From assembly GCF_010682065.1 (NCBI RefSeq), contig NZ_JAAGWG010000006.1, positions 1 to 64,000 of the forward strand: 64,000 bases of DNA. The letters are read 5' to 3'. The translations under genes were made by a program, and so were the position numbers. This DNA is from Blastococcus saxobsidens (GTDB taxonomy: Bacteria > Actinomycetota > Actinomycetes > Mycobacteriales > Geodermatophilaceae). Below, piece after piece: positions 35,279 to 46,736 of the stretch. The notes under the pieces are model-generated. The model was given only the letters and a program-made list of their open reading frames with translations, did no database searches and was not told the DNA's origin. Position 1 is the first letter of the stretch. Each line of letters starts with the position of its first letter.

Positions 35279-35587
35279 ATGACGGCCAGCGGCCGAATGC
35301 CCTGCGTGGAGTCCTACGCCCCCGAGCAGGAGACGTACTGGGTGGTGCAGCCGCTGGTGGACGCCGGGCTGCGCCTCGAGGAGATCAGGGACCTCGTCGG
35401 CCGGCTGGGTTTCGAGGCAGTGGTCTCCGACAGCCGCAGCCTCGACGCGGCCGCGAGCAGCCTCGTCCTCGACCAGCCGGCCGACGTGCGAGCGGCCTGG
35501 GTCGAGACGATCAACCGGATGATCACCGCGCCCCGGCCGGCCCCCGACGCCGGCCCGCCACCGTTCAGGCCAGCGCCTCCAGCGTGA
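35279..35587 (+). CDS. hypothetical protein
   Basis: 102-residue protein of unknown function. Third codon positions are strongly GC and the composition is protein-like (a helical centre EEIRDLVGRLGFEAVVSDS followed by a Pro-rich end), so I treat it as real. ATG 35279 or ATG 35297 could start it; neither has a clear ribosome site. Its last 23 bases overlap the 3' end of the convergent polyol dehydrogenase gene. It follows pobA by 45 bases and may be co-transcribed. Confidence 0.55.
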   Translation: MTASGRMPCVESYAPEQETYWVVQPLVDAGLRLEEIRDLVGRLGFEAVVSDSRSLDAAASSLVLDQPADVRAAWVETINRMITAPRPAPDAGPPPFRPAPPA

Positions 35588-37028
35588 CCCGCACGCCGTC
35601 GCGCCGCATCGACGCCCAGGTCGACCGGTAGGCCTCGGTGAAGCGCTCGTCGTCGACCAGGTCGCCGAAGATCTCCCGGTCGGCGACGAAGGCCAGCGGG
35701 TCGGCGTCCCCGGCCGCGGCCGCGAGCCGCTCCGCGCGGGCGTCGACCAGCTGCAGCGGCCGACCCTCCTCGTCGACCCCCCCGGCCGATCGCGCCCACG
35801 CCGCCAGGACGGCGACGGACCGGCGGATCTCCCCACCGGCGTGCAGATTGTCCCGCAGCACCGGCAGCAGGAACTGCGGGATCCGGTCGGAGGCCTCGGC
35901 GCGGATGCGGTCGAGCGTGTCGGCGATCGCCGGGCTGGCGAACCGCTCGAGCAGCGTCGCCTTGTAGCGGTCCAGGTCGATCCCGGGCACCGGGCGCAGC
36001 GTGGGCGTCGCCTCCTCGTCGAGGTAGCCCTGCAGGAGCCGGCGGAACAGCGGGTCCGCGCAGGCCTCGTGGACGTACCGCAGCCCGGCGACGCGGCCGG
36101 GCTGCGCCAGCACCTGGTGCCCGGCGTTGAGCAGGCGGAGCTTCATCAGCTCGTAGGGCGCCACGTCGTCGACCAGCTGGACGCCGACGTCCTCCAGCGG
36201 CGGGCGCCCGCAGGCGAAGGAGTCCTCCTGCACCCACTGGGTCCAGGGTTCGCAGACCACCGGCCACCGGTCCTCCACCCCGAAGCGCCCGGCGAGGTCG
36301 GCCCGGTCGGCGTCGGTCGTCACCGGGGTGATCCGGTCGACCATCGAGTCGGGGAAGGGCACCTCCCGCTCGACCCACTCCCCCAGTTCGGGATCGCGGA
36401 GCCGGGCGAAGGCGGCGAAGCTGCCCCGGGCCAGCTGCCCGTTGCCCGGGATGTTGTCGCAGGAGACGACGGTGAACGGCGGCAGCCCGCGTTCCCGCCG
36501 GCGGACGAGCGCCTCGACGACCAGACCGAACGACGTCCGCAGCGCCGCGCCCGGTTGCAGGTCGTGGACGACGCCGGGATCGGCGCCGTCGAACTCCCCG
36601 GTGACGGCGGAGGCGTTGTACCCGCCCTCGGTGACGGTGAGCGTCACGACGCGGATCTCCGGGGAGGCCATCCGCTCCACGACCGCGTCGGGGTCGTCGG
36701 GGGCGAAGAGGTACTCGACGAGCGAGCCGATCACCCGCGCGTCCGCGGACCCGTCCGGATGACGGACCAGGAGGGTGTAGAGGCAGTCCTGCGCGGCCAT
36801 CACCTCGGCCATGCGCCGGTCGGCCGGCAGGACCCCGACGCCGCAGATGCCCCAGTCCAGCGCCTTGCCCTGCTGCATGAGGCCGTCCAGGTAGGCGGCC
36901 TGGTGCGAGCGGTGGAAGCCGCCCACCCCCAGGTGGACGATGCCGGCGCGCACGCGGCTCCGGTCGTAGGTGGGCACGGAGACCCGCCCGTCCAGCTCCT
37001 GGACGGTCCGGGCCGCGAGAGGCGTCAC
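35565..37028 (-). CDS. mannitol dehydrogenase family protein
   Basis: 487-residue long-chain polyol dehydrogenase (mannitol 2-dehydrogenase, fructuronate reductase or arabinitol dehydrogenase group). NAD(H)-binding HLGVGGFHRSHQAAYLD is near residues 33-50. The catalytic Lys and partners are in KLRLLNAGH near 290-298. The helical C-terminal domain is complete. GTG 37028 was chosen as giving family-like length; the frame extends to 37076. The specific sugar alcohol cannot be told. No sugar transporter is adjacent. Confidence 0.85.
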   Translation of the reverse strand: MTPLAARTVQELDGRVSVPTYDRSRVRAGIVHLGVGGFHRSHQAAYLDGLMQQGKALDWGICGVGVLPADRRMAEVMAAQDCLYTLLVRHPDGSADARVIGSLVEYLFAPDDPDAVVERMASPEIRVVTLTVTEGGYNASAVTGEFDGADPGVVHDLQPGAALRTSFGLVVEALVRRRERGLPPFTVVSCDNIPGNGQLARGSFAAFARLRDPELGEWVEREVPFPDSMVDRITPVTTDADRADLAGRFGVEDRWPVVCEPWTQWVQEDSFACGRPPLEDVGVQLVDDVAPYELMKLRLLNAGHQVLAQPGRVAGLRYVHEACADPLFRRLLQGYLDEEATPTLRPVPGIDLDRYKATLLERFASPAIADTLDRIRAEASDRIPQFLLPVLRDNLHAGGEIRRSVAVLAAWARSAGGVDEEGRPLQLVDARAERLAAAAGDADPLAFVADREIFGDLVDDERFTEAYRSTWASMRRDGVRVTLEALA

Positions 37029-37101
37029 TGTCCCAGCATGCCCACTGGCGGGCCGGCGGAACGGTCGGACGCGCAAAACCGCGCCGCTCCCGGCCCGGAG
37101 C

Positions 37102-37113
37102 TACCGGCCGGTA
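37102..37113. promoter_or_regulatory. 12-base palindrome upstream of acyl-CoA dehydrogenase genes
   Basis: TACCGGCCGGTA is a perfect palindrome 78 bases before the first acyl-CoA dehydrogenase start, in the divergent gap with the mannitol dehydrogenase gene. Operator candidate, perhaps TetR-type. Confidence 0.4.
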
Positions 37114-37190
37114 CTGGATGTGGGATCGTCCGACGTACACGTCGAGACGGCGCGCGCGACGACGAGTGCCGCCGTCAGGAATGAGGACCG

Positions 37191-38366
<1,176 letters not shown>

Positions 38367-38372
38367 TCTGAC

Positions 38373-39521
38373 GTGGACTTCACCTTCGACAGCGAGCAGA
38401 ACGACCTCCGCGAGGCCGTCCGCGGTCTCCTGGAGCGGGCCTACAGCGACAGCGAGGTGCGTCGCAAGGTCGCCGCCACCGACCCGGGCTTCGACGAGAA
38501 GACCTGGTCCCGGCTGGCCGAGATGGGCCTGCTGGGCCTGCCCTTCGCCGAGGAGCACGGCGGCATGGGCGCCGGCCCGATCGAGGTGGCGATCGTCGCC
38601 GAGGAGATCGGCCGGGTCATCGCCCCCGAGCCGTTCATCGAGGCCGTCGTGCTCGCCGGTGGCCTGATCGCCGCCGTCGGCACCGACGAGCAGAAGGGCG
38701 AACTGCTCGCCGGCGTCGCCGAGGGCACCAGCGTGCCCGCCTTCGCGCACGCCGAGATCGGCACCCGCTGGAGCACCTCGGCGTCGTCGGTCACGGCGAC
38801 CCAGGCCGGCGAGAGCTGGACGCTGTCCGGCGTCAAGGAGCCGGTGCCCAACGGCGCGCGCGCCGACGTCCTGGTCGTCTCCGCCGTCGTCGACGGCGGG
38901 ACCGGCCTGTTCCTCGTGCAGGGCGACGCCGCGGGCCTGACCCGCACCGGCTACCGCACGCACGACGGCACCCGCGCCGCCAACGTCCGGTTCGACGGCA
39001 CCCCGGCGACCCTGCTGGGCACCGGCGGGGACCAGACGGCCGCCATCGAGCGGGCGCTGGCCGAGGCCCGCATCGCCTACAGCCACGAGGCGATCGGCGC
39101 CATGGACACCGCGCTGCGGACCACCGCCGAGTACCTCAAGACCCGCAAGCAGTTCGGGGTCACCCTCAACCGGTTCCAGGCGCTCACCTTCCGCGCCGCG
39201 GACATGTACGTGTCCCTGGAGCTGGCCCGCAGCACCGCGCTGTGGGCGTCGATGGTGCAGGACGCCGGCGGCGACGTCGTCTCCGCCGCCGACCGCGCCC
39301 GGCTGCAGACCAGCCGCGCCGGGCGGCACATCGGCAAGGAGGCCATCCAGCTGCACGGTGGCATCGGTGTGACCGCGGAGTACTCCGTCGGGCACTACAC
39401 CAGCCGGCTCACCGCCATCGACCACCTGCTCGGTGACGGCGACTTCGCCGCCGCCCGGCTGGCCCGGACGGTGGCCGACCGGGAGACCGTCGACCCGCTG
39501 GGTGCACCGTACGCAGTCTGA
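38373..39521 (+). CDS. acyl-CoA dehydrogenase, chain 2
   Basis: 382-residue acyl-CoA dehydrogenase-like protein, more divergent than its neighbour. The N-terminal helical and C-terminal domains are recognisable (LKTRKQFGVTLNRFQALTFRAADMYV and IQLHGGIGVTAEYSVGHY), but the central FAD/substrate loop is altered and the C-terminal GGSNE-like motif is absent. This is the pattern of the partner chain in heteromeric FadE pairs. GTG 38373 starts six bases after chain 1, so expression is coupled. A strong hairpin follows. Confidence 0.87.
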   Translation: MDFTFDSEQNDLREAVRGLLERAYSDSEVRRKVAATDPGFDEKTWSRLAEMGLLGLPFAEEHGGMGAGPIEVAIVAEEIGRVIAPEPFIEAVVLAGGLIAAVGTDEQKGELLAGVAEGTSVPAFAHAEIGTRWSTSASSVTATQAGESWTLSGVKEPVPNGARADVLVVSAVVDGGTGLFLVQGDAAGLTRTGYRTHDGTRAANVRFDGTPATLLGTGGDQTAAIERALAEARIAYSHEAIGAMDTALRTTAEYLKTRKQFGVTLNRFQALTFRAADMYVSLELARSTALWASMVQDAGGDVVSAADRARLQTSRAGRHIGKEAIQLHGGIGVTAEYSVGHYTSRLTAIDHLLGDGDFAAARLARTVADRETVDPLGAPYAV

Positions 39522-39536
39522 TCCGTCCCGGATCCG

Positions 39537-39579
39537 CACCGCGGCGTCGTCCCCCGATCAGGGGGATGGCGCCGCGGTG
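39537..39579 (+). terminator. hairpin after the acyl-CoA dehydrogenase pair
   Basis: Arms CACCGCGGCG (39537-39546) and CGCCGCGGTG (39570-39579) with an inner CCCCC-GATCA-GGGGG stem, 15 bases past the stop. No T-tract. Confidence 0.75.
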
Positions 39580-39741
39580 GCATTTCCGGCACGCTCCGGT
39601 AACGGTCGGCCACCTGCCGCCCCAGGCGTCCCACCTGCAGCGACGCGCGCCCCGCCTCCGGGCGCGGGCGCCGGCCCGGTCCCAGGCTCGCGCCGTCCAC
39701 GATGGACCCGGCTCACCCCGGGACGTGCCCCGGAGGAAACC

Positions 39742-41049
39742 GTGCGCCTGAACCGACGACTGCTCGTGGGAGGTTCGGTCCTCGCCCTGCTGAGCGGCAC
39801 CGCCGCCTGCGGGATGCAGAGCATCGAACCGAAGATCCAGCTGCGCGACGCCCTGCGCGCGTTCGGCGACCAGTCCTCCGGCGCCGTGCGGCTGTCCGTC
39901 CCGAGCTCCGAGGACGACGTGCGCGCCTTCATCGAGGCCGTCGACGACACCTCCGGGGATGCCGACGTCCCCGACGACGTGCTGCGCACGCTGCTGTCGA
40001 CGTCGGTGGTCCACGGCTACGACTCCGGCGAGGACGACGAGGACCCGGCCGACGACGCGGTCCGCACCGTGGTCGAGATCGGCGACCTCACCGCCGTCGA
40101 GGTGCGCGCGATCGGCGAGACCGTCTACACCCGGGCCGACGTCGACGGGCTCCTGGACGAGTTCCCCGACCTGGCCGCCGACGTCGACTCCTTCCGCGCC
40201 GAGCTGGACGGCGTCGACGGTGCCCCCTCGTCGGTGCCGGAGGCGCTGCTCGCCCCGGCCCGCGCCCTGCTCGACGGCGGCTGGGTGTCGGTCGACGGCG
40301 AGGTCCTGCTCGCCCAGCTCGAGGAGCTGGGCGGGACGCCCTCGGCCGGGCAGGAGGCACAGCTGCAGTCCGATCTGCAGGAGCTCGCCGGGAAGGCGCT
40401 CCAGGACGCCGTGGTGGGAGTGGAGCGCACCGGTGAGGACGACGACCTGGGCGACCAACTCACGGTTCGGCTGAACCTGCGCAAGGGCTACGAGACCGTT
40501 CGCGACGGGCTGCCGGCGATCGTTCCCGACGACGTCGAGGACGAGGCGGTGCTGGCGGAGCTGCCGCCGGCGGACGAGGTGCCGGACAAGGACGTCGAGG
40601 TGTCCGTCTGGGTCCAGGACGGGGAGCTGACCCGGGCGGAGCTCGACGCCGCCCAGTTCCTCGACGACCCCGCCGGCCACCTGGTGCTGCGGCTCGACGC
40701 CCTCGAGGCGCAGCCGGTCACCGCGCCGTCGGACGCGGTGGCGGTCGACGTCGCGACCCTGCTGGAGAACGGCCTGGCGTCCTTCGTGCCGGGCGCCGAC
40801 GTCCCGCTGGACGCCCACACGATCGCCACCTGGGTCGACATGGACCTCGCCGGCCTCGCGGCCGAGCAGGGCACCGAGCCCTCCGTCGCCCTCCTGCCCG
40901 AGCTGCTGCCGTACTACGAGGGCATGACGCCGGACCTGCTGATCACCGCCGTCGGCCCGCGCATCGAGGTCACCACCGCCGGGGAGACGGCGTGCCTGAC
41001 GCCGTCACCGGACGGCATGGCCGAGGACGTCCTCGACGGTCCCTGCTGA
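39742..41049 (+). CDS. large secreted lipoprotein, unknown function
   Basis: 435-residue acidic predicted lipoprotein. Signal peptide with RLNRR, a hydrophobic run and a lipobox-like TAAC near residue 23. The mature part is Asp/Glu/Leu/Val-rich with no Cys until the end (CLTPSP and terminal DGPC), which could form a disulfide. The repeated ALL/ELPPADEVPD style suggests two related halves but I cannot assign a family; some LppX/LprG-like or DUF lipoproteins look similar. GTG 39742 follows GGAGGAAAC. It is monocistronic between two hairpins. Confidence 0.72.
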   Translation: MRLNRRLLVGGSVLALLSGTAACGMQSIEPKIQLRDALRAFGDQSSGAVRLSVPSSEDDVRAFIEAVDDTSGDADVPDDVLRTLLSTSVVHGYDSGEDDEDPADDAVRTVVEIGDLTAVEVRAIGETVYTRADVDGLLDEFPDLAADVDSFRAELDGVDGAPSSVPEALLAPARALLDGGWVSVDGEVLLAQLEELGGTPSAGQEAQLQSDLQELAGKALQDAVVGVERTGEDDDLGDQLTVRLNLRKGYETVRDGLPAIVPDDVEDEAVLAELPPADEVPDKDVEVSVWVQDGELTRAELDAAQFLDDPAGHLVLRLDALEAQPVTAPSDAVAVDVATLLENGLASFVPGADVPLDAHTIATWVDMDLAGLAAEQGTEPSVALLPELLPYYEGMTPDLLITAVGPRIEVTTAGETACLTPSPDGMAEDVLDGPC

Positions 41050-41064
41050 CCGCTGCACCACTTG

Positions 41065-41099
41065 CGGAGCCCCGTCCCCTTCCCGGGGGCGGGGCTCCG
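41065..41099. terminator. bidirectional hairpin between lipoprotein and SDR genes
   Basis: Perfect 10-base arms CGGAGCCCCG (41065-41074) and CGGGGCTCCG (41090-41099) with inner CCCC/GGGG, between convergent genes. Confidence 0.75.
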
Positions 41100-41111
41100 G
41101 TGCGTCCGGGG

Positions 41112-41897
41112 TCAGCTGCCGAGGCGGCCGACGACCAGCCGGTTCAGCCAGTCGGGGCTCACGGACGACGCGACCGCCAGCACGCGCGTCTGCCGGCCGA
41201 CCGTGCGGTGCGGCGAACGCGGCAGGCGGGTCCGCTCGTGCACGACCCGCCATGCGGCCTCGGCGACGTCGGCCGGCACCAGCCGGACCCCGAGGTTCGC
41301 CACCGACGCCATGCCCTGGCCGTCGCGGGTGACCATCTCGGTGTCGACGAACAGCGGGACCAGGCTGCGCACCCGGAGCCCCTCGGCCCGCCACTCCAGG
41401 TCCAGCGCCTCGGTCAGCGACTTGACCGCCGCCTTGGTGGCCCCGTAGGTCGCCAGCGTCGGCTGCCCGTAGAGCGCCGAGGCCGAGCAGAGGTTGAGCA
41501 GCATCCCGTGCCTGGCCCGGCGCAGGTAGGGGTGCCCGGCGAGCGCGCCGTTGACCACGCCGCCGACGTTGACGTCGACCTGGCGCCGGTGACCGGCGGC
41601 GTCGATGCCGGTGAAGGGCCCGGAGGCCAGCACCCCCGCGTTGTTGACCAGGACGTCGAGGGTGCCGTCCGGGCAGAAGCGCTCGAGCGCGCTCACCCAC
41701 TGCGCGGGGTCGCGCACGTCCAGCAGCCCGGGGACGGCGTCCGGCCGGCCGGCTGCGGCCCCGGCCACGGCCGCCTCGTCGACGTCGAAGAGCCCGACCC
41801 GCCAGCCGGCGGCGAGGAACCGCTCGGCGATCGAGCGGCCGATCCCCCGCCCGGCACCGGTGACGAGGATGCTGCCTGGCCGGGTTCGCATGATCAT
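41112..41897 (-). CDS. SDR family oxidoreductase
   Basis: 261-residue classical short-chain dehydrogenase. It has the cofactor motif TGAGRGIG near residues 14-21, NNAGV near 85, a catalytic Ser in LCSASALYG and Tyr-x3-Lys in TYGATKAAVKS. Asp after the second strand (FDVDEA) suggests NAD(H). Substrate unknown. Two in-frame ATGs (41897, 41891) are possible. A CCGGTAA/TTACCGG palindrome sits immediately upstream, so the gene is probably controlled by a TetR-like repressor or is nearly leaderless. Confidence 0.85.
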   Translation of the reverse strand: MIMRTRPGSILVTGAGRGIGRSIAERFLAAGWRVGLFDVDEAAVAGAAAGRPDAVPGLLDVRDPAQWVSALERFCPDGTLDVLVNNAGVLASGPFTGIDAAGHRRQVDVNVGGVVNGALAGHPYLRRARHGMLLNLCSASALYGQPTLATYGATKAAVKSLTEALDLEWRAEGLRVRSLVPLFVDTEMVTRDGQGMASVANLGVRLVPADVAEAAWRVVHERTRLPRSPHRTVGRQTRVLAVASSVSPDWLNRLVVGRLGS

Positions 41898-41914
41898 CCG
41901 GTAACTCTTACCGG
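41898..41914. promoter_or_regulatory. operator-like palindrome at the SDR start
   Basis: CCGGTAA-CTC-TTACCGG, perfect 7-base arms with a 3-base spacer, directly abutting the ATG at 41897. Its position would block initiation when bound. Confidence 0.5.
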
Positions 41915-41963
41915 AGCCCCACCCGGGCCGCAGGGCCCGGGGCCGTCCGCGTGGACGTCGCGA

Positions 41964-42809
41964 TCAGTCGGTGTCGACGTCGCCGAGCATGGCGCGGCGC
42001 AGCTCGTCGGCGTCGGCGCGCACCTGGTCCAGCACCGGCACCAGGTCGTCCTCGCGGAGCTGACCGCAGCTGAGCCGCACGATCGGCACCGTGTCGTAGT
42101 CCTCGGTGGTCAGCCGGGCCGCGACCTCGAACGCCGAGCGCAGCAGCCCGCCCTCCATCGAGGTGAAGTCGTCGACCTGGTTGAGCCGGCTGGTCATGCT
42201 GTGCGGGAAGCCCCACTGCTCCAGGGCGACGGCGGTGAGCCGCAGGCTGTTGATGCCGTAGCGCCGCAGCTCGGCCACCCGCCGGGCGGTGAAGTCGGGG
42301 TTGTCGTCGACGAGCTCGGCGTACCCCTCGCGGTCGTTGTGGTTCAGCAGCGCCGCGCCCATCTGGGCCAGCAGCCCGATGCAGAGCGCGTCCTGGGGGC
42401 GCTCGCCGAAGCGGGGGGCCAGCGCGGAGGAGGCCAGCGCGAGGCTGGTCGTGACGTCCCAGAAGTTCTCCGGCAGCCGCGACTCGTCGTCCAGCTCGGT
42501 CAGGGCCACGGTGGCCATGGTCCGCACCGTGGTGAAGCCGACGACGGTGACGGCGAACTGCAGCGAGGTGACCCGCCCGCGCATGCCGAAGTAGGCGGAG
42601 TTCGCGAGCTTCATGACCCGGCTGGCCAGGGCGACGTCGGAGGCCAGGATCCGGGACAGCACCTTGGCGCTGGTGTCGTCGGAGTTGGCGACCGACACGA
42701 TCTGGGCGGCGACGGGTCGCTGCGCGGCCATGGTGTCGATGCTGGCCAGCACCTTCTCGAGGTCGAACGCGTCGGTCTCGACGCGGGCCTGCAGCGGGGT
42801 GACGGTCAT
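41964..42809 (-). CDS. HDOD domain protein
   Basis: 281-residue HDOD protein. The domain covers about 20-220 with [21 protein letters not shown] and the [17 protein letters not shown] region. HDOD is an HD-like fold that usually lacks phosphodiesterase metal residues and serves in signalling scaffolds. ATG 42809 overlaps the stop of the upstream GGDEF/EAL gene by four bases, so the two proteins are made together and probably act in one c-di-GMP pathway, for example output or localisation control. No membrane segments. Confidence 0.87.
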   Translation of the reverse strand: MTVTPLQARVETDAFDLEKVLASIDTMAAQRPVAAQIVSVANSDDTSAKVLSRILASDVALASRVMKLANSAYFGMRGRVTSLQFAVTVVGFTTVRTMATVALTELDDESRLPENFWDVTTSLALASSALAPRFGERPQDALCIGLLAQMGAALLNHNDREGYAELVDDNPDFTARRVAELRRYGINSLRLTAVALEQWGFPHSMTSRLNQVDDFTSMEGGLLRSAFEVAARLTTEDYDTVPIVRLSCGQLREDDLVPVLDQVRADADELRRAMLGDVDTD

Positions 42810-44869
42810 CGGGTGCGATCTCCATGTGCGGCGAACCAGGCGGCGGCGTGCCCCCCGGTGAGGGGCTGGCTGAGGCTGAAGCCCTGCAGGTAGGTGGCGC
42901 CCATGCGGGTGAGCTCGGCGGCCTGCTCCGGGGTCTCCACCCCCTCGGCGACGGTGCTCAGGTTGAGGCTGCGCGCCAGTGCGATGACCGCCGTGGCGAT
43001 CTCCGTGTGACCGTGCGCCAGCTCCGCGACGAACGAGCGGTCCACCTTGAGGCAGTTCACCGGCAGGTGGCGCAGGTAGGCCAGCGAGGAGTAGCCGGTG
43101 CCGAAGTCGTCGATGGCCAGCTCCACCCCGAGGTCGCGCAGCTGGTGCAGGATCTCGCGGGCGGAGTCCGGATCCTTCATCAGCGCGGACTCGGTGATCT
43201 CGATGGAGATCCGCGACGGGCTCAGGCCGTGCCGCTCCAGCGCCGCGGACACCTGCGGGGGCAGGTTGCCGTCCAGCTGCAGCGCCGAGACGTTGACGTT
43301 GGCGCGCGCCGGTGCGGCCCAGCCCATGAGCCGGTCCCACTCGGCCAGCTGCCGGCAGGTCTCGTCCAGCACCAGCAGGCCCAGGCCGGCGATCAGGCCG
43401 CTCTCCTCGGCCAGCGGCACGAACACCGCGGGGCTGATCGGGCCGCGCTCGGCGTGGTCCCAGCGGGCCAGCGACTCGACCGCGACCGGGCTGCCGTCGA
43501 CGGTGCTGAAGATCGGCTGGTAGAGCAGCGTGATCTCGCGCTTCTCGATGGCGTCGCGCAGCTCGGCCACCAGCCGCAGCTTGTCGCGGGCGTCCTCGCG
43601 GGCCCGCTGGTCCAGGACGGTGATCCGGCCCTTGCCGCCGGCCTTGGCCTGGTACATGGCGATGTCGCAGTCGCGGATGAGCTCCTCGGCGGAGAGGTGC
43701 TCCTCGGTCTGCACGGTGACGCCGACGCTGGCGTAGGGGCGCACGTCCACGCCGCCGAGCCGCACCGGGCGGGCGAGCTCCACCGAGATCCGCTCGGCCA
43801 GCGCGACCGCGGCGTCCTGCTCGACGTTCTCGCAGACCACCACGAACTCGTCCCCGCCGAAACGGGCGACGAGGTCACCGGGGCGGACGACGGCGCTGAG
43901 CCGCGCGGCCACCTCGGTGAGCAGCTCGTCGCCGGCGGTGTGGCCCAGGGAGTCGTTGACGACCTTGAAGTTGTCCAGGTCGAGGAAGAGGCAGGCCAGA
44001 CCGCCGGTGCCGGGCACGAACCGGCCGGCGACGTACTGCGCCAGCAGCGTCCGGTTGGGCAGCCCGGTGAGCGGGTCGTGGTTGGCCTGGTGCGCCAGCC
44101 GGGCCTCGAAGGCCAGCCGGTCGGTGATGTCCTCGATGGTCCCGACGAAGCCGGCGCCGACCCCGGGGGTGAACAGGTGGGCGAACCGGATGATCGTGGT
44201 GCGCACCGTGCCGTCGTCGCGGAGCAGCCGGGCCTGGGTCTCGACCTCCTCGCCGTCCAGTGCGGCCGACACCTGCTCGATCACCGTGTCGAGGTCGTCC
44301 TCGTGCACCGTCTCGATCCAGCCGGTGCCGAGCAGCTGCTCCGCGCGCCGGCCGACGAGGGTGCAGAAGGCGTCGTTGACGTGCGCCAGCCGCATGCCCT
44401 GCTCGGAGAGCAGCGTGGGCACCGGCGAGCGCTCCGTCAGGGTGGAGAAGCGGCGCTCGTGGGCGTCGGCGGTCGCGCGCAGGGCGCGCTCCTGCTCGCT
44501 GGTGGTCGACAGGATGCGGATGGTCCACATCCGGTTGTTCGGCGACGGCGTCGTCGTGACCACCGCCTCCACCGTCGCCCCGCTGGCGGTGCGCACGGGC
44601 AGGGTCATGCGGGCCGCGCGCTCGCGGCGCAGCAGCAGCTTGAGCTCCCCGCCCCCGAGGGTCGGGAACAGGTGGTCGACCGGAAGCGCGCGCAGGTCGT
44701 CCAGGCCGTAGCCCAGCAGTTCGACGGCGCCGACGTTGCCCCACGTGATGCGGCTGCGGCCGCCGACCTTCTCGGCCACGACCAGCGCCAGGGTGTCGCT
44801 GACCGTCGCGCTGTAGAAGACCGACGAGACGATCTCCGGCGGGACCCGGTCGTCGTCGGGCACGCTCAT
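42806..44869 (-). CDS. PAS-GGDEF-EAL c-di-GMP turnover protein
   Basis: 687-residue soluble protein. Two PAS-like domains (about 10-125 and 140-260) precede a GGDEF domain (about 265-425) with an intact FGGDEF active site and the inhibitory RxxD site five residues before it (RPGDLVARF). An EAL domain (about 440-680) has ESL in place of EAL but intact [17 protein letters not shown] and EGVET. Both cyclase and phosphodiesterase activity are plausible. ATG 44869 was chosen; GTG 44881, closer to a GGGAGG, is an alternative. Operon with the HDOD gene; divergent from pntA. Confidence 0.9.
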   Translation of the reverse strand: MSVPDDDRVPPEIVSSVFYSATVSDTLALVVAEKVGGRSRITWGNVGAVELLGYGLDDLRALPVDHLFPTLGGGELKLLLRRERAARMTLPVRTASGATVEAVVTTTPSPNNRMWTIRILSTTSEQERALRATADAHERRFSTLTERSPVPTLLSEQGMRLAHVNDAFCTLVGRRAEQLLGTGWIETVHEDDLDTVIEQVSAALDGEEVETQARLLRDDGTVRTTIIRFAHLFTPGVGAGFVGTIEDITDRLAFEARLAHQANHDPLTGLPNRTLLAQYVAGRFVPGTGGLACLFLDLDNFKVVNDSLGHTAGDELLTEVAARLSAVVRPGDLVARFGGDEFVVVCENVEQDAAVALAERISVELARPVRLGGVDVRPYASVGVTVQTEEHLSAEELIRDCDIAMYQAKAGGKGRITVLDQRAREDARDKLRLVAELRDAIEKREITLLYQPIFSTVDGSPVAVESLARWDHAERGPISPAVFVPLAEESGLIAGLGLLVLDETCRQLAEWDRLMGWAAPARANVNVSALQLDGNLPPQVSAALERHGLSPSRISIEITESALMKDPDSAREILHQLRDLGVELAIDDFGTGYSSLAYLRHLPVNCLKVDRSFVAELAHGHTEIATAVIALARSLNLSTVAEGVETPEQAAELTRMGATYLQGFSLSQPLTGGHAAAWFAAHGDRTR

Positions 44870-45179
44870 GGTGACGGACACGGTCCTCCCCTCGGGCTGC
44901 TCGGCGACGGCACCGATCGGCGGCGTCACGGGTGTCTTCGGCCGGTCCTCCCCGTGGTCTTCACCCGAGAGCGCCCCACTCCCCCCGTTGGGGGGAGCCG
45001 CGAGCGCCCACCCGTTCCCACCGGACGGCGGACACCCCGACGGGCGTGCGGTGCCTCACATTCGCGCAGCCATCCCTCACCACGGACCGTTAGCAGGCAA
45101 GATCCACCGAGCACCGCGTACGACCCCACCACTGGCGGACCGGCGACGAGGCCCGTCCACCGAGGAACGGAGCGCCACG
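44870..45179. other. 310-base divergent gap before pntA
   Basis: The stretch separates the GGDEF/EAL gene from pntA. It holds a perfect hairpin, CTCCCCCC-GTT-GGGGGGAG (44979-44997), and the GGAACGGAGCG ribosome site of pntA. No convincing -35/-10 pair or further gene is seen. Confidence 0.6.
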
Positions 45180-46736
45180 ATGCACCTCGGAGTCCCCCGC
45201 GAGACCCGCGCCCGCGAGACCCGGGTCGCCGCCACGCCGGCCACCGTGCGGCAGCTGGTCGGGTTGGGCTACGACGTCGTCGTCGAGACCGGGGCGGGCG
45301 CGGCCAGCAGCTTCCCCGACGAGGCCTACGCCGAGGCCGGCGCACGGATCGGGGCCGCCGACGAGGCGTGGCAGGCCGACGTCGTGCTGCGGGTGAACGC
45401 CCCGGCCGCCGACGAGATCCCCCGGCTGCGCGACGGCGCCACGCTGATCAGCCTGCTGAGCCCGGCGCTCAACCCCGACCTGGTCGACGCGCTGGCGCAG
45501 CGGCCGATCACGGTGCTGGCGATGGACGCGGTGCCGCGCATCTCCCGCGCCCAGTCGATGGACGTGCTCAGCTCCATGGCCAACATCGCCGGCTACCGGG
45601 CCGTCGTCGAGGCCGCCCACGTGTTCGGCCGGTTCTTCACCGGCCAGGTCACCGCGGCCGGCAAGGTGCCCCCGGCCAAGGTCCTCGTCGCCGGCGCGGG
45701 CGTGGCCGGGCTGGCCGCCATCGGCGCGGCGAGCAGCCTGGGCGCCATCGTCCGCGCCACCGACGTGCGTCCCGAGGTGGCCGAGCAGGTGCGCTCCCTG
45801 GGTGGGGAGTACGTCGCCGTGCCGGCCGGCGACCAGGAGGTCAGCACGGACGGCTACGCCCGCGAGATGGGCGAGGACTTCAACCGGCGGGCCGCGGAGA
45901 TGTACGCCGAGCAGGCCCGCGACGTCGACATCATCATCACCACCGCCCTGATCCCCGGCCGCCCGGCGCCCCGGCTGGTCACCGAGGAGATGGTCGCCTC
46001 GATGCGCTCCGGCAGCGTGATCGTCGACATGGCCGCCGCGCAGGGCGGCAACGTGGCCGGGTCGGTCGCCGACGAGATCGTGGTGACCGGGAACGGCGTC
46101 TCGATCATCGGCTACACCGACCTGCCCGGCCGGCTGCCCGCGCAGGCCTCCCAGCTCTACGGCACCAACCTGGTCAACCTGCTGAAGCTGCTCACGCCGG
46201 GCAAGGACGGCCTGCTGGTCCTCGACCTCGACGACGTCGTCCAGCGGTCGATCACCGTCGTCCACGAGGGCGAGAAGACCTGGCCGCCGCCACCGGTCCA
46301 GGTGTCGGCCGCGCCGACGGCCGCCCTCCCCGCGCGGAGGGAACCCGCTCCCCCACCGGAGCCACCGAAGCCCGGACGGCGGTTCGCGCTCGTGGGTCTG
46401 GGCGCGGCGCTGCTGTTCCTGGTCACCGCCTTCTCGCCGAACGACCTGGTGCAGCACTTCACCGTGTTCGCCCTGGCCGTCGTCGTCGGCTTCTACGTGA
46501 TCGGCAAGGTGCACCACGCGCTGCACACCCCGCTGATGAGCGTCACCAACGCCATCTCCGGGATCATCGTGGTCGGCGCGCTGCTGCAGCTCGGCAGCGA
46601 CGACGGCGTCGTCCGGGCCCTGGCCTTCGTCGCCACCCTCGTGGCGAGCATCAACGTCTTCGGCGGCTTCGCCGTCACCCGCCGCATGCTGGGCATGTTC
46701 TCCCGCGGCCCGAACGTGAAGGGCGCGGCCCGATGA
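45180..46736 (+). CDS. pntA: NAD(P)+ transhydrogenase alpha subunit (fused)
   Basis: 518-residue alpha chain of the proton-translocating transhydrogenase. Residues 1-370 form the soluble NAD(H)-binding domain I ([20 protein letters not shown], then [20 protein letters not shown]). A Pro-rich linker (about 375-398) leads to three or four membrane helices (about 400-505). Many actinobacteria split these parts into two genes; here they are one, as in E. coli. With PntB it couples hydride transfer between NADH and NADP+ to proton flow. ATG 45180 after GGAACGGAGCG; the stop overlaps pntB by four bases. Confidence 0.92.
   Translation: MHLGVPRETRARETRVAATPATVRQLVGLGYDVVVETGAGAASSFPDEAYAEAGARIGAADEAWQADVVLRVNAPAADEIPRLRDGATLISLLSPALNPDLVDALAQRPITVLAMDAVPRISRAQSMDVLSSMANIAGYRAVVEAAHVFGRFFTGQVTAAGKVPPAKVLVAGAGVAGLAAIGAASSLGAIVRATDVRPEVAEQVRSLGGEYVAVPAGDQEVSTDGYAREMGEDFNRRAAEMYAEQARDVDIIITTALIPGRPAPRLVTEEMVASMRSGSVIVDMAAAQGGNVAGSVADEIVVTGNGVSIIGYTDLPGRLPAQASQLYGTNLVNLLKLLTPGKDGLLVLDLDDVVQRSITVVHEGEKTWPPPPVQVSAAPTAALPARREPAPPPEPPKPGRRFALVGLGAALLFLVTAFSPNDLVQHFTVFALAVVVGFYVIGKVHHALHTPLMSVTNAISGIIVVGALLQLGSDDGVVRALAFVATLVASINVFGGFAVTRRMLGMFSRGPNVKGAAR

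Noticed and set aside
42824..46732. Very long open frame running in phase upstream of pntB
   Set aside because: It lies antisense to the GGDEF/EAL gene and across pntA, has an unnatural composition (Arg, Gly, His and Gln-rich) and no start signal. It is a by-product of high GC content.
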